Positions 26,014-33,960 of a stretch of DNA of 64,000 bases are shown here, in pieces. The DNA comes from Acidimicrobiia bacterium (GTDB lineage Bacteria; Actinomycetota; Acidimicrobiia; Acidimicrobiales; Poriferisodalaceae), in NCBI GenBank assembly GCA_022826045.1, contig JAJDVQ010000006.1, positions 1-64,000 of the forward strand, read 5' to 3'. The translations under genes were made by a program, and so were the position numbers. The notes beneath the pieces were generated by a model, which was not told the origin of the DNA, made no database searches, and saw only the letters and a list, made by a program, of their open reading frames with translations. Each line of letters starts with the position of its first letter. Position 1 is the first letter of the stretch.

Positions 26014-26427
26014 TCAGCTCAGCTGGATGTGATGAACGGCAATCCCAAGATTTGGTGCGCGGGTGAGCCTGCCGTCGGCCGTGAGCAGCGGTGCGCCCTT
26101 GGTGACGGCTACGGCGACATACATGGCGTCGTAGGCCGTGACGTTGTCGCGGTAGCGCCATGCCGTCCGTGCCAGGAAGCGATGTGAGATGCGTTCGACG
26201 GGAAACGCGGCGAGGTTGTCGAGCAGCGCCTCGGCGCGCGCTACGGAGATCTCTCCCTGGGCCACGAAGCGGCGCATCGCCGAGACGACTTCGGCATCGA
26301 ACAGCTCGGGCGCAGCCAACGAACATCCCGCGATCGTGTCCGCAAACGCGTTTCCCGCAGGAGTGCGCAGCAGGTACTCAATCGCAGCGGACGAGTCAAC
26401 TACGTAGGCGTCCAAAGAGTTCCTCAT
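26014..26427 (-). CDS. vapC: PIN-domain ribonuclease toxin, VapC type
   Basis: Toxin of 137 aa with the PIN acidic quartet: Asp11 (YVVDSSAAIEYLL), Glu46 (DAEVVSAMRR), Asp100 (AYDAMYVAVA) and Asp118 (LLTADGRL). VapC toxins cleave specific RNAs, often tRNA, when the antitoxin is degraded. Its start overlaps the end of the antitoxin gene by 32 bp, the standard antitoxin-first arrangement. The gene is convergent with mdh. Confidence 0.88.
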   Translation of the reverse strand: MRNSLDAYVVDSSAAIEYLLRTPAGNAFADTIAGCSLAAPELFDAEVVSAMRRFVAQGEISVARAEALLDNLAAFPVERISHRFLARTAWRYRDNVTAYDAMYVAVAVTKGAPLLTADGRLTRAPNLGIAVHHIQLS

Positions 26428-26644
26428 CTCGCTCGCGACGCACTTCGTCGAGGGTGGCCACGACGTCGAGTTCGATATCCAGCGGAGGAATCGACTCCCA
26501 ACGCTCCTTCCATTCGGACCACTCGAGTTCGCGCTTGATGGCCTGCAGCACGACCGCGCTCATCGAACAGTTGCGTTGCTGTGCGCAGCGCTGCAGCCGC
26601 TCATGGAGTTCATCGGGCACGTTCCGCACTTGCAGGTTCGCCAT
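26396..26644 (-). CDS. vapB: Ribbon-helix-helix antitoxin, FitA/VapB type
   Basis: Antitoxin of 82 aa: an N-terminal Arc-like ribbon-helix-helix (MANLQVRNVPDELHERLQRCAQQRNCSMSAVVLQAI) for DNA binding and dimerisation, and a C-terminal acidic/basic tail (LDEVRRERDEELFGRLRS) of the kind that wraps the PIN toxin active site. It overlaps vapC and is expected to autoregulate by binding the repeated GCATGAA sites immediately upstream of its start. Confidence 0.85.
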   Translation of the reverse strand: MANLQVRNVPDELHERLQRCAQQRNCSMSAVVLQAIKRELEWSEWKERWESIPPLDIELDVVATLDEVRRERDEELFGRLRS

Positions 26645-26645
26645 T

Positions 26646-26673
26646 GCATGAACTTAGCATGAAAGCTTCATGC
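26646..26673 (-). promoter_or_regulatory. Probable VapB operator: three GCATGAA half-sites
   Basis: Directly upstream of the antitoxin start (26644) lie GCATGAA at 26646-26652 and 26657-26663 in one orientation and its inverse TTCATGC at 26667-26673. The last two form an inverted repeat with a 3-nt spacer, and the first two are spaced 11 bp apart, about one helical turn. This is the geometry expected for cooperative binding by a ribbon-helix-helix antitoxin. A TAAGTT -10-like element (26650-26655, minus) lies inside. Confidence 0.65.
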
Positions 26674-26950
26674 AATGTGGTCGGCCGTTGGTTTGAAAGA
26701 TCAGAGAAAATATTGAAATTCATACTTGGAGCATCACACGCGCCGCCACGCAGTACCAAGTCGATTTCGTGAGACTCGCTGACTCGGCGTTCGGGGAGCG
26801 TTCTTGCGGCCGTAGTCAGACTTTGACGTGCGTAGGGCAGAGTGCGTTGTTGGGGGAGCTTGGGGTGGCGATGTGCCCATTGATGGGCAGCGCAGCGGCC
26901 ACCTACATTCGCTGGCCAAGCGGTCGAGCCGTTCCGGCGGAAGGATGTGC
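26674..26950. other. Intergenic region upstream of the DUF917 operon
   Basis: The 277 bp between the VapB operator and the DUF917 start contains an AT-rich patch (26696-26730) and a TTGACG (26823-26828) that could be a -35 box, but no matching -10 box at the usual spacing. GGAAGG at 26939-26944 is the ribosome-binding site of the next gene. No PucR operator can be recognised by eye. Confidence 0.35.
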
Positions 26951-28036
26951 GTGAGAGAACTGACCCTCGACGACATCGACGACCTGGCGCTCGGAGCAAC
27001 GCTGCTCGGCACCGGCGGAGGGGGAGACCCCTACGTCGGCAAGCTGCTGGTCTCCCAAGCCATCGCCGACCATGGACCCGCCCGGGTCGTGAGCGCCGAC
27101 GAGCTGCCCGACGACGGCCTGGTGCTGACGACCGCCATCATCGGCGCTCCAACGGTCATCTTGGAGAAGATCCCCGCCGGCACTGAGTTCCGGTCGGGCA
27201 TACAGGCACTGGCGGCCTACCTGGGCGAGGACCCGGTGGCGCTCATGCCGATCGAAGTCGGCGGTGTCAACACCCTGGTGCCGATCGCCACCGCCGTCGA
27301 AATGGGCCTGCCAGTCGTCGACGCTGACGGCATGCGTCGAGCATTCCCCCAGATCGAGATGACCGTCTTCACCCTGCACGACCTGCCCGCCGGCCCGCTG
27401 TCGATCGCGGACGAGAAGGGCAACATGTGCGTGTTCGAGGCGAACACGAACCAGATCGCCGAATCGCTCGCCCGCGCCGCCGTCATCCAGCTCGGCCTCG
27501 CCGACGCAATCAGCTGCTACCCGATGAAGGTGGCTGACGTGCGACGAGCCGGCATCGCAGGCTCCATGAGCTACTGCACCGAGGTCGGCAAGCGGCTCGC
27601 TCACGTGAAGCTGGGTGCCGAAGGAGCGTGGGACGAACTCCTCGACTACACCGATGCGGCCCACGTCTTCAGCGGCAAGGTGATCGATATCGACCGCCGG
27701 ACCACCGAAGGCTTCGCCCGTGGCACGGTGGTGCTCGAGCACCTCGACGACCCCGGCCGAACGATGCGCGTCGAGATACAGAACGAGAACCTTGTCGCGT
27801 TCGAAGACGGCGACGCCGTGGTCACCGTGCCCGACCTGCTCTGCCTGCTCGACTACGAATCGGCCGACCCGATCACCACCGAGGGACTGGCGTACGGGCA
27901 GCGCCTCAATGTGCTTGCCATGCCGTGCGCACCCGAGTGGCACCGCGACGGAATGCTGGATCTCGTGGGGCCCAGGGCCTTCGGATACGACATCGACTAC
28001 GTCGACTTCCGGGAGCGTGCGCGATGCGGAGGCTGA
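26951..28036 (+). CDS. DUF917 / S-methyl-thiohydantoin desulfurase-family protein
   Basis: Protein of 361 aa with the family's N-terminal signature LTLDDIDDLALGATLLGTGGGGDPYVGK and further motifs MPIEVGGVNTLVPIATA and VDADGMRRAFPQIEMTVF. The DUF917 family has been linked to S-methyl-thiohydantoin desulfurase activity and commonly neighbours HyuA-like hydantoinases, as here. GTG 26951 is chosen because GGAAGG ends 6 nt upstream; the ATG at 26945 has no spacing. It is the first gene of a co-directional catabolic set reaching 37265. The reaction in this organism is not proven; opening or desulfuration of a (thio)hydantoin ring is the leading idea. Confidence 0.82.
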   Translation: MRELTLDDIDDLALGATLLGTGGGGDPYVGKLLVSQAIADHGPARVVSADELPDDGLVLTTAIIGAPTVILEKIPAGTEFRSGIQALAAYLGEDPVALMPIEVGGVNTLVPIATAVEMGLPVVDADGMRRAFPQIEMTVFTLHDLPAGPLSIADEKGNMCVFEANTNQIAESLARAAVIQLGLADAISCYPMKVADVRRAGIAGSMSYCTEVGKRLAHVKLGAEGAWDELLDYTDAAHVFSGKVIDIDRRTTEGFARGTVVLEHLDDPGRTMRVEIQNENLVAFEDGDAVVTVPDLLCLLDYESADPITTEGLAYGQRLNVLAMPCAPEWHRDGMLDLVGPRAFGYDIDYVDFRERARCGG

Positions 28037-28101
28037 GCCGAACGGCGAAGCCGGGGCCCGAGCGGCCCGTGAGCGCAGCGAACAAGAGCGGGAGACAATA
28101 G

Positions 28102-29703
28102 GTGACTCAGCGAGAAGATCCTTCGATCCGCGTTTCCTCGAAGGACCTGCGGCTCGGCGTCGACGTCGGCGGTACGAACACGGATGCTGTCGTTGTGGAC
28201 GGCAACGGCCACATCATCGTCGAGACGAAGACCGCGACCACCCCCGAGCCCATCGACGGCATCATCGATGCGATCACCACAGTCATCGACCAGATCGACG
28301 ACACCTCCCGGCTGGGCAAGGCCATGCTGGGCACGACGCACCCGACCAACGCCATCATCCGGCGCCGCGACCTGGACCGAGTGGGTGTGCTCCGGCTGGC
28401 GGCACCCTCATCGCTGGGCGTACGGCCCAGCGCCAACTGGCCAGAAGACTTGCGAGATCTGGTCATCGGGCGCAGCCAGATCATCGAGGGCGGCTTCGAG
28501 TACGACGGCACGCCGATCGCACCCCTCGACGAAGACGCCATCCGCCGGTTCGCTGGCGAGTGCGCGGGCGACGTCTCTGCAGTTGCGGTGTCGTGCGCAT
28601 TCAGCCCGGCATGCACCGACCATGAGCTGCAAGCCGCAGCGATCATCGAAGCCGAATGCGGAGGCGATCTGCCGGTCTCGCTGAGCCACACGGTCGGGTC
28701 GTTGGGCCTGCTCGAGCGTGAGAACGCCACCATCCTCAATGCATCGCTGCTGACGGTCGCGAGGCGGGTGGTGAACGGCTTCCGCGACACGCTTGCCGAC
28801 CTCGGACTCGACGTCGAGAGCTTCCTGACCCAGAACGACGGGACGCTGATGACGGTGGAGGAGGCAGACCGCTACCCAGTGCTCACCGTCGGCTCAGGCC
28901 CGACGAACTCGATGCGCGGCGCGTGCGCGCTGGCGGGATTGACCGATGCGCTCGTGATCGATGTCGGCGGCACCTCGGCAGACATCGGCATCTTGGTGAA
29001 CGGCTTTCCCCGTGAGTCCACTGCCGCTGTGGAAGTCGGCGGAGTGCGCACCAACTTCCGCATGCCCGATCTGATCTCGGTGGGCCTGGGCGGCGGCACC
29101 ATCGTGCGGCACGATGGCGAGGCCGACGGCGATGTGTCCGTAGGCCCGGACTCGGTGGGCTACCGGGTCATCAGCGCTGCAATGTGCATGGGTGGCCCCA
29201 CGCTGACGCTCTCCGACGTGTCGTTGGCGATGGGCCGGCTAGACGGGTTTGGCGATCCGTCGCTGCTGAACGCGGTGGAGGATGACGTCTGCAGGGCCGC
29301 GATCGCCTGGGTCGACGAGCGGATCGGTGTGCTGGGCGAGCGGATGAAGGCATCCAGCACACCGCTGCCGCTGATGGCCGTAGGCGGCGGCGCTCACCTC
29401 GTACCGGCGGAGTTGGCGGGCTTCAGCGAGGTCATCTGGCCGCCGCATCACTCGGTGGCGAACGCGTTCGGCGCGGCCATCGCCGAAGCCGCCGGATCGA
29501 TCGACAAGGTGTACAGCTACGACGCCACCAGCCGCGAGGACTGCCTGCGCAGTGCCCGGGAGGAAGCAACAGACGCCGCCATCCGTGCTGGCGCCAACGC
29601 AGGCGAGGTGCGGATCACGAGCGTCGTGGAGATCCCGATGACGTACGTGCCGGGCGGCGGGTGCCGGGTCATCGTCAAGGCGGTCGGGCCGCTCGCCGCG
29701 TGA
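28102..29703 (+). CDS. hyuA: Hydantoinase/oxoprolinase family protein, HyuA-like
   Basis: Protein of 533 aa with the N-terminal actin-like nucleotide-binding signature LRLGVDVGGTNTDAVVVDG, a second DVGGTSADIGILVNG near residue 290, and GSGPTNSMRGACALAG. HyuA-type enzymes hydrolyse five-membered cyclic amides (hydantoins, oxoproline, N-methylhydantoin), often with ATP and with a HyuB partner. No HyuB is present; the shorter length and DUF917 neighbour match the HyuA/DUF917 pairing seen in other genomes. It has a GTG start with GGGAG upstream; its stop overlaps the dipeptidase start (GTGA). Confidence 0.85.
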   Translation: MTQREDPSIRVSSKDLRLGVDVGGTNTDAVVVDGNGHIIVETKTATTPEPIDGIIDAITTVIDQIDDTSRLGKAMLGTTHPTNAIIRRRDLDRVGVLRLAAPSSLGVRPSANWPEDLRDLVIGRSQIIEGGFEYDGTPIAPLDEDAIRRFAGECAGDVSAVAVSCAFSPACTDHELQAAAIIEAECGGDLPVSLSHTVGSLGLLERENATILNASLLTVARRVVNGFRDTLADLGLDVESFLTQNDGTLMTVEEADRYPVLTVGSGPTNSMRGACALAGLTDALVIDVGGTSADIGILVNGFPRESTAAVEVGGVRTNFRMPDLISVGLGGGTIVRHDGEADGDVSVGPDSVGYRVISAAMCMGGPTLTLSDVSLAMGRLDGFGDPSLLNAVEDDVCRAAIAWVDERIGVLGERMKASSTPLPLMAVGGGAHLVPAELAGFSEVIWPPHHSVANAFGAAIAEAAGSIDKVYSYDATSREDCLRSAREEATDAAIRAGANAGEVRITSVVEIPMTYVPGGGCRVIVKAVGPLAA

Positions 29704-30758
29704 GCCACGCCGGGGTCCGCGTCGCCGACGCTCACAACGACCTGCTGCTCGCAGTCCTGCATCAACGAGAACGCGGCCGCTCCGACCCCTTCGGGGACTA
29801 CTGGCTGCCGCAGCTGCGCTCCGGCGGTGTGGACCTGCAGTTCCTGCCGATCTTCACCGAGGACCAGCACGTCGGCGAGGGCGCCTTGCGGCGCGCCTTG
29901 CTGCTGCTCGAAGAAGCTCGACGCATTGCCGACCTTCATGCGGCCGATGTCGCCATCGTCGAGACCCCGTCCGATCTCGAACAGGCGCTGGAATCCAATC
30001 GGATCGGGCTGCTGCTTGCCCTGGAGGGCTCCGAGCCGCTCGGCGCTGATCTCGAGCTGCTCGAGACGTTCTTCCGGCTCGGCGTGCGCAGCATGTCGAT
30101 GACGTGGAATCGCCGCACGATGATGGCTGACGGCGTCGGCGAAGCCGCCACCGGCGCTGGGCTGACCAGCCTCGGCGTCGATGCTGTGGCCGAAATGGAA
30201 CGGCTCGGGATCATCGTCGACGTGAGCCATCTTTCGGCAGCCGGTGTGGCCCACGTGTCCGGCATTGCCACCCGACCCTTCGTGGCGACCCATTCGTCGT
30301 GCCAAGCGCTGTGCGGCCACCCGCGCAACCTCAGCGATGAGCAAATGCGCCAAATTGCGGCGGCCGGCGGCGTCATCGGCATCAATGCGTTCGGCGGCTT
30401 CCTCGCTGATGAACAGCCTGTGCTGGCTGACTACGTCGCGCACATTTCTCATGCACTTGACGTTGCCGGCGACGGGGCTGTCGGACTGGGGCCGGATTTC
30501 ATCGACGATCTCCTGCACACCATCGACCCGATCCTGGGCGCAGGCCTCGTCGATCCTGACCGCCTGCCGCTGGTGGACGAGTTGCGCTCGCCGGCCGATC
30601 TGGCGCCGCTCGTCGAGCTGCTGGTGGCGAAACTCGGCCCCGAGATCGCGTGCCGTGTCGCGGGCGACAACTGGATCGACTTCGTCCTGGCCAATCTGCC
30701 GTCCCGCCGACCGCACGAGGTCGCGGAGAATAGAGCCGCCGGGACCGCCGACGCCTAG
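29700..30758 (+). CDS. Membrane dipeptidase-like amidohydrolase (peptidase M19)
   Basis: Metal-dependent hydrolase (352 aa) of the renal dipeptidase family. The metal ligands are recognisable: H-x-D in VADAHNDLLLAV, the bridging Glu in LLLALEGSEPLG, and His in VDVSHLS and VATHSSCQALCGHPRNLSDEQM, plus the late Asp in GLGPDFIDD. Family members cleave dipeptides with a C-terminal D- or dehydro-residue and N-acyl or beta-lactam amides. GTG 29700 is set by a 4-nt overlap with hyuA, implying coupled translation; in this operon it may cleave a carbamoyl- or peptidyl-amino acid released by ring opening. Confidence 0.88.
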   Translation: MSHAGVRVADAHNDLLLAVLHQRERGRSDPFGDYWLPQLRSGGVDLQFLPIFTEDQHVGEGALRRALLLLEEARRIADLHAADVAIVETPSDLEQALESNRIGLLLALEGSEPLGADLELLETFFRLGVRSMSMTWNRRTMMADGVGEAATGAGLTSLGVDAVAEMERLGIIVDVSHLSAAGVAHVSGIATRPFVATHSSCQALCGHPRNLSDEQMRQIAAAGGVIGINAFGGFLADEQPVLADYVAHISHALDVAGDGAVGLGPDFIDDLLHTIDPILGAGLVDPDRLPLVDELRSPADLAPLVELLVAKLGPEIACRVAGDNWIDFVLANLPSRRPHEVAENRAAGTADA

Positions 30759-30766
30759 GAGCCAGC

Positions 30767-32353
30767 GTGTTGCAATCCAGCGAGCAAGCTCGACCGCTGA
30801 CCCTGCGGCAACTGCTGGCGGCAGGCGTGCTCGGCGGGTCGCACGTGGTGGCCGGTGCCAAGGGGCTCGACAGTGCGGTTGTCGATATCGTCGTAACTGA
30901 GCGCTGCGACCGGACGACACCGATCTCCAGCGGACTCCTCGTGGTGTTGGACGCCAGCTCACTGGCGCCGAACTCCTATGCGTTGGACATCGCGCTGCGC
31001 GCAGTACGCGACGGTGATGGCGCCGGACTGGTGGCGGTCAACGCCGTGGCAGCACCTGGGCTCGCTACCCGGCGATTGGCAGACCGGTTCTCCACGGCGC
31101 TCGTCGAGGTCAGCACGCCCGATGTGCTGTCGATGGCCGCTGCGGCGCGCGAACTGCTGTTGCAGCCCACGGTCCGCCAAGCCGCGATGGTGTCCAAGCT
31201 GCTGAGCGGTCTGATGGCCACCAAGACCGTGCCGGACACGCTGGAACTGGTGGCCGACGTGCTGGGACGACCGTGCTCGCTGGTCGAAGCCACCGGCGCG
31301 ATCGTCGCCGGTCCTGATGTTGCAGTCGAGGCTGGCGCGCTGCGTCAGAGTGCTTTCAGCTCTCCCCGTGTGGGTGGCGAAGGCGCGGCGGGCATGACCT
31401 GTCCGGTGATCGTGGTGCCGGGCGAGCCGGCCCGCTTCTGGCTGGTGTGCGTGCTCGACGCGGCCGACGAGGCACTCATGGGCACCGGCCTCGAGCTCAT
31501 GGGGGTGGCGTCGTGGGCAGTGGGTGCCTACCTGGTTCGGGACCGGCTGGTGATGGAACGCGACGCCCGCCACCGGCTGGCGCTGCTCAACGAGATTGTG
31601 GGCGGCGGCGAACTGCCCGACGAGACCGTGCTGGCGCAGATGGCCACCGCTGGTTGGTCGGCCGCGGGATGGGTGACTGCCTTCCACGTCGAGGTGTCCG
31701 GCGCGGTCGATGCTGCCTGGGTGCTGGTGAACACCGACACACTGGGCGAGCTGCTGAGCGCCTGCGGCATCGACGGCCCGCTGATCGAACGAACCGACGG
31801 CTGGTCGGGCTGGGTGAGCTCCCGCTCGGAGCCACCCGTGGAGGAATACCGGGCGATGACGCGTCGGCTGCGGGACGCGGTCACCCAGCTCACCGACGAG
31901 GCAGCCGATGTCATGGCACACGGCGGGGTCGGGCGGCCGGCGACGGGACTGCCGGGCCTGCGTGCCAGCTTGACCGATGCGCGCCAGGCCGCAACCTTGG
32001 CTGGTGCCGGCGGCCGGCGGGTCGCAGTGCGCCACATCGACGAGCTCGGCATCCAGCGGATCATGCTGGGCTGGTACGGCTCCGCCGATTTCGGCCGGGT
32101 GGTCGATGCATTCCTGGCACCGCTGGAGGCGACCGATGCCGATGAGACTCTGCTGCGGACGCTGGAGGCGTACTTGGACTGCCAGTCCTCAGCCACGAAC
32201 ACCGCGGCCATGCTCGGCGTGCACCGCAACACGGTGATGAAGCGGATCGATCGCATCTCCGAGGCGCTCCACGTCAATCTGGCGGATCCCGATCAGCGAT
32301 TGGCCCTGCAGCTCGTGATGCGCAAGCACCGGTTGGACCGGACCCAGCAGTGA
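30767..32353 (+). CDS. PucR-family transcriptional regulator
   Basis: Regulator of 528 aa with an N-terminal PucR (purine-catabolism-regulator-like) sensor domain (LTLRQLLAAGVLGGSHVVAGAKGLDSAVVDIVV) and a C-terminal HTH_30 domain (LEAYLDCQSSATNTAAMLGVHRNTVMKRIDRI, about residues 463-494). Members respond to nitrogen-ring catabolites such as allantoin, hydantoin or amino-acid intermediates. It lies 8 bp after the dipeptidase gene and inside the operon it probably controls, giving autogenous regulation. It starts at GTG 30767 and its stop overlaps the next (degenerate) gene. Confidence 0.88.
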   Translation: MLQSSEQARPLTLRQLLAAGVLGGSHVVAGAKGLDSAVVDIVVTERCDRTTPISSGLLVVLDASSLAPNSYALDIALRAVRDGDGAGLVAVNAVAAPGLATRRLADRFSTALVEVSTPDVLSMAAAARELLLQPTVRQAAMVSKLLSGLMATKTVPDTLELVADVLGRPCSLVEATGAIVAGPDVAVEAGALRQSAFSSPRVGGEGAAGMTCPVIVVPGEPARFWLVCVLDAADEALMGTGLELMGVASWAVGAYLVRDRLVMERDARHRLALLNEIVGGGELPDETVLAQMATAGWSAAGWVTAFHVEVSGAVDAAWVLVNTDTLGELLSACGIDGPLIERTDGWSGWVSSRSEPPVEEYRAMTRRLRDAVTQLTDEAADVMAHGGVGRPATGLPGLRASLTDARQAATLAGAGGRRVAVRHIDELGIQRIMLGWYGSADFGRVVDAFLAPLEATDADETLLRTLEAYLDCQSSATNTAAMLGVHRNTVMKRIDRISEALHVNLADPDQRLALQLVMRKHRLDRTQQ

Positions 32354-32660
32354 CAGGCCTCCAAGACGGGGCCGATGTCGCGGTCATCGGCGGAGGCATA
32401 GCGGGCATCTCGGCTGCCTTCGAGCTCGCGGGGACCGGGCACGAGGTGGCGCTGGTGGAGCGCGAACCGACGCTGACCGCGCACAGCACCGGTCGTTCCG
32501 CTGCCCAGTTCCTGGCCTCCTACGGCGAAGCGACCAATCGACGGCTGAGCGCGGCCTCTCGGCTGACCTCATCGGGGGCGAGATTCCTGCTGGCGACTTG
32601 GGGGTGCTCGAGTCGCAACTCAGTCCAAAGCGCTTTGCTGCCGTCGAGATGCCTGTCTGA
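32350..32660 (+). pseudogene. FAD-dependent amine/D-amino-acid oxidase with large internal deletion
   Basis: From GTG 32350 (GTGA overlap with the PucR stop) a DAO-family N-terminus is clear: VAVIGGGIAGISAAFELAGTG, then VALVEREPTLTAHSTGRSAA (to about residue 70). The frame then loses homology, while a different frame ending at the TGA 32658-32660 reads LIGGEIPAGDLGVLESQLSP followed by KRF, which matches the typical C-terminus of the same family (x-GExLPxDLxxLxxxxLSPxRF). The middle about 270 residues are missing, so a deletion joined both ends out of frame near 32555. Intact homologues are about 370-390 aa. The gene cannot make a working oxidase. Confidence 0.75.
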
Positions 32661-32796
32661 CGTGAAGCCCCGCCTCGGGCATGCGTGATCTGCACCACAA
32701 GGGCCTCCAATCGCAGCGATCTGCCCATTGAGGGGCGAAGTCCTCCTCCTTACGGTCGCTTCCACAGGCCGGAACGAGGCCCTGAGGGGGGATCCG
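32661..32796 (+). promoter_or_regulatory. Spacer before the ABC transporter genes
   Basis: These 136 bp separate the oxidase remnant from the binding-protein gene. GAGGGGGG (about 32784-32791) is its ribosome-binding site. No promoter consensus stands out; transcription may read through from upstream or begin here. Confidence 0.3.
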
Positions 32797-33960
32797 ATGA
32801 AGGCACGCACCTTGACGAGACTGCTCGGCGCGGCGCTCGCGCTGATGCTCGTTGCCGCCGCATGCGGCGACGGCGACGATGGCAGCGACGCAACCACCGA
32901 CGTCACCGCAGCGCCCACGCAGACCGCCGCGGAACCCGCGGCGAGCGACGACGAGCCCGACGCCACCAGCGACACCGCCGCGCCTGAAGCAGACGACAGT
33001 GCCCCGGCAACGACCGCGGCGCCCGCCGAACCGGCCGACGAACCCGATCCCGAGCCGTGGCGCATCGCCTACCTCTCGGCCAGCTCGGCCAACACGTTCC
33101 TGCTGGCATCAGTCGGCGAGATGCAGCGGCTCGCGGACGAGAACAACATCGAGTTGGTCGAGTTCGACGCACAATTCAACGCCGAGCTGCAGACCACCCA
33201 ACTGCAGGACGCCATCGCCAGCGGTCAGTACGACGGCATCATCCTGGTCGCGGTCAACGGACCCGGGCTCGTTCCCGACGTCGAGGCGGCGCTGGCAAGC
33301 GGCCTGCAAGTCGTGCTGTTCAACCAGATCGTCGGCGACGATCTCTCGACGAACGAGCCGCAAGTCGACGGCATCGCAGCCTCGGTGATGGCGCCTCCGG
33401 TTGTGACCGGCGAGCGCGCGGGCCGCCTCACGATCCAGGCATGCGAGGGACTCGACCCGTGCCGTGTCGTGTACCTGTTCGGCATCCGGGGGATCCCGCT
33501 GGATGTGGCGCTGCGGCAGGGCTTCGACAGCGTCGTTGCCGGGCACGCCAACATCGAAGTCGTCGCTGAAGGCGAAGGCTTGTACCTGGGGCCCGAGGGC
33601 GGCATCAACGCCATCCAGGACATCCTTCAGGCGCAGCCAGAGTTCGACGTGGTGGTCGGCGCCGACCAGTCGCTGCAGGGCGTTGAGCTGGTGCTGACCG
33701 ACGAGGGCAAGCTCGACGGTGTCGCCCTGATCGGCTTGGGCGGCTCCTCACCTGCGATCGACGGCGTGCGTGACGGCCGCTGGTCCGCCACCGTGTACTA
33801 CGCACCGGCGAGCGAGGGCCGCCTGGCGATGGAGGCGATGATCGCTGCCCTGCGCGATGGCACCATCACCGGCGGCATCGACCCCAATGCGAACTTCCTC
33901 GATGAGGGTTTGGTGACCTCCGCCAACGTGGACCAATTCACTGCGGAGTGGGATGGGTGA
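32797..33960 (+). CDS. Sugar-type ABC transporter substrate-binding lipoprotein
   Basis: Periplasmic-binding-protein-type lipoprotein (387 aa). The signal ends in the lipobox VAAAC (Cys23), followed by an unusually long Asp/Ala/Thr-rich linker (about 24-85) before the type I binding fold (WRIAYLSASSANTFLLASVGEMQRLADENN...). The fold is that of RbsB/LsrB-like proteins (Peripla_BP_4) that bind sugars, but members also carry purines, autoinducer-2 and other small polar ligands, so the gene set points to a nitrogen-ring ligand instead. Its stop overlaps the ATPase start (GTGA). Confidence 0.88.
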   Translation: MKARTLTRLLGAALALMLVAAACGDGDDGSDATTDVTAAPTQTAAEPAASDDEPDATSDTAAPEADDSAPATTAAPAEPADEPDPEPWRIAYLSASSANTFLLASVGEMQRLADENNIELVEFDAQFNAELQTTQLQDAIASGQYDGIILVAVNGPGLVPDVEAALASGLQVVLFNQIVGDDLSTNEPQVDGIAASVMAPPVVTGERAGRLTIQACEGLDPCRVVYLFGIRGIPLDVALRQGFDSVVAGHANIEVVAEGEGLYLGPEGGINAIQDILQAQPEFDVVVGADQSLQGVELVLTDEGKLDGVALIGLGGSSPAIDGVRDGRWSATVYYAPASEGRLAMEAMIAALRDGTITGGIDPNANFLDEGLVTSANVDQFTAEWDG

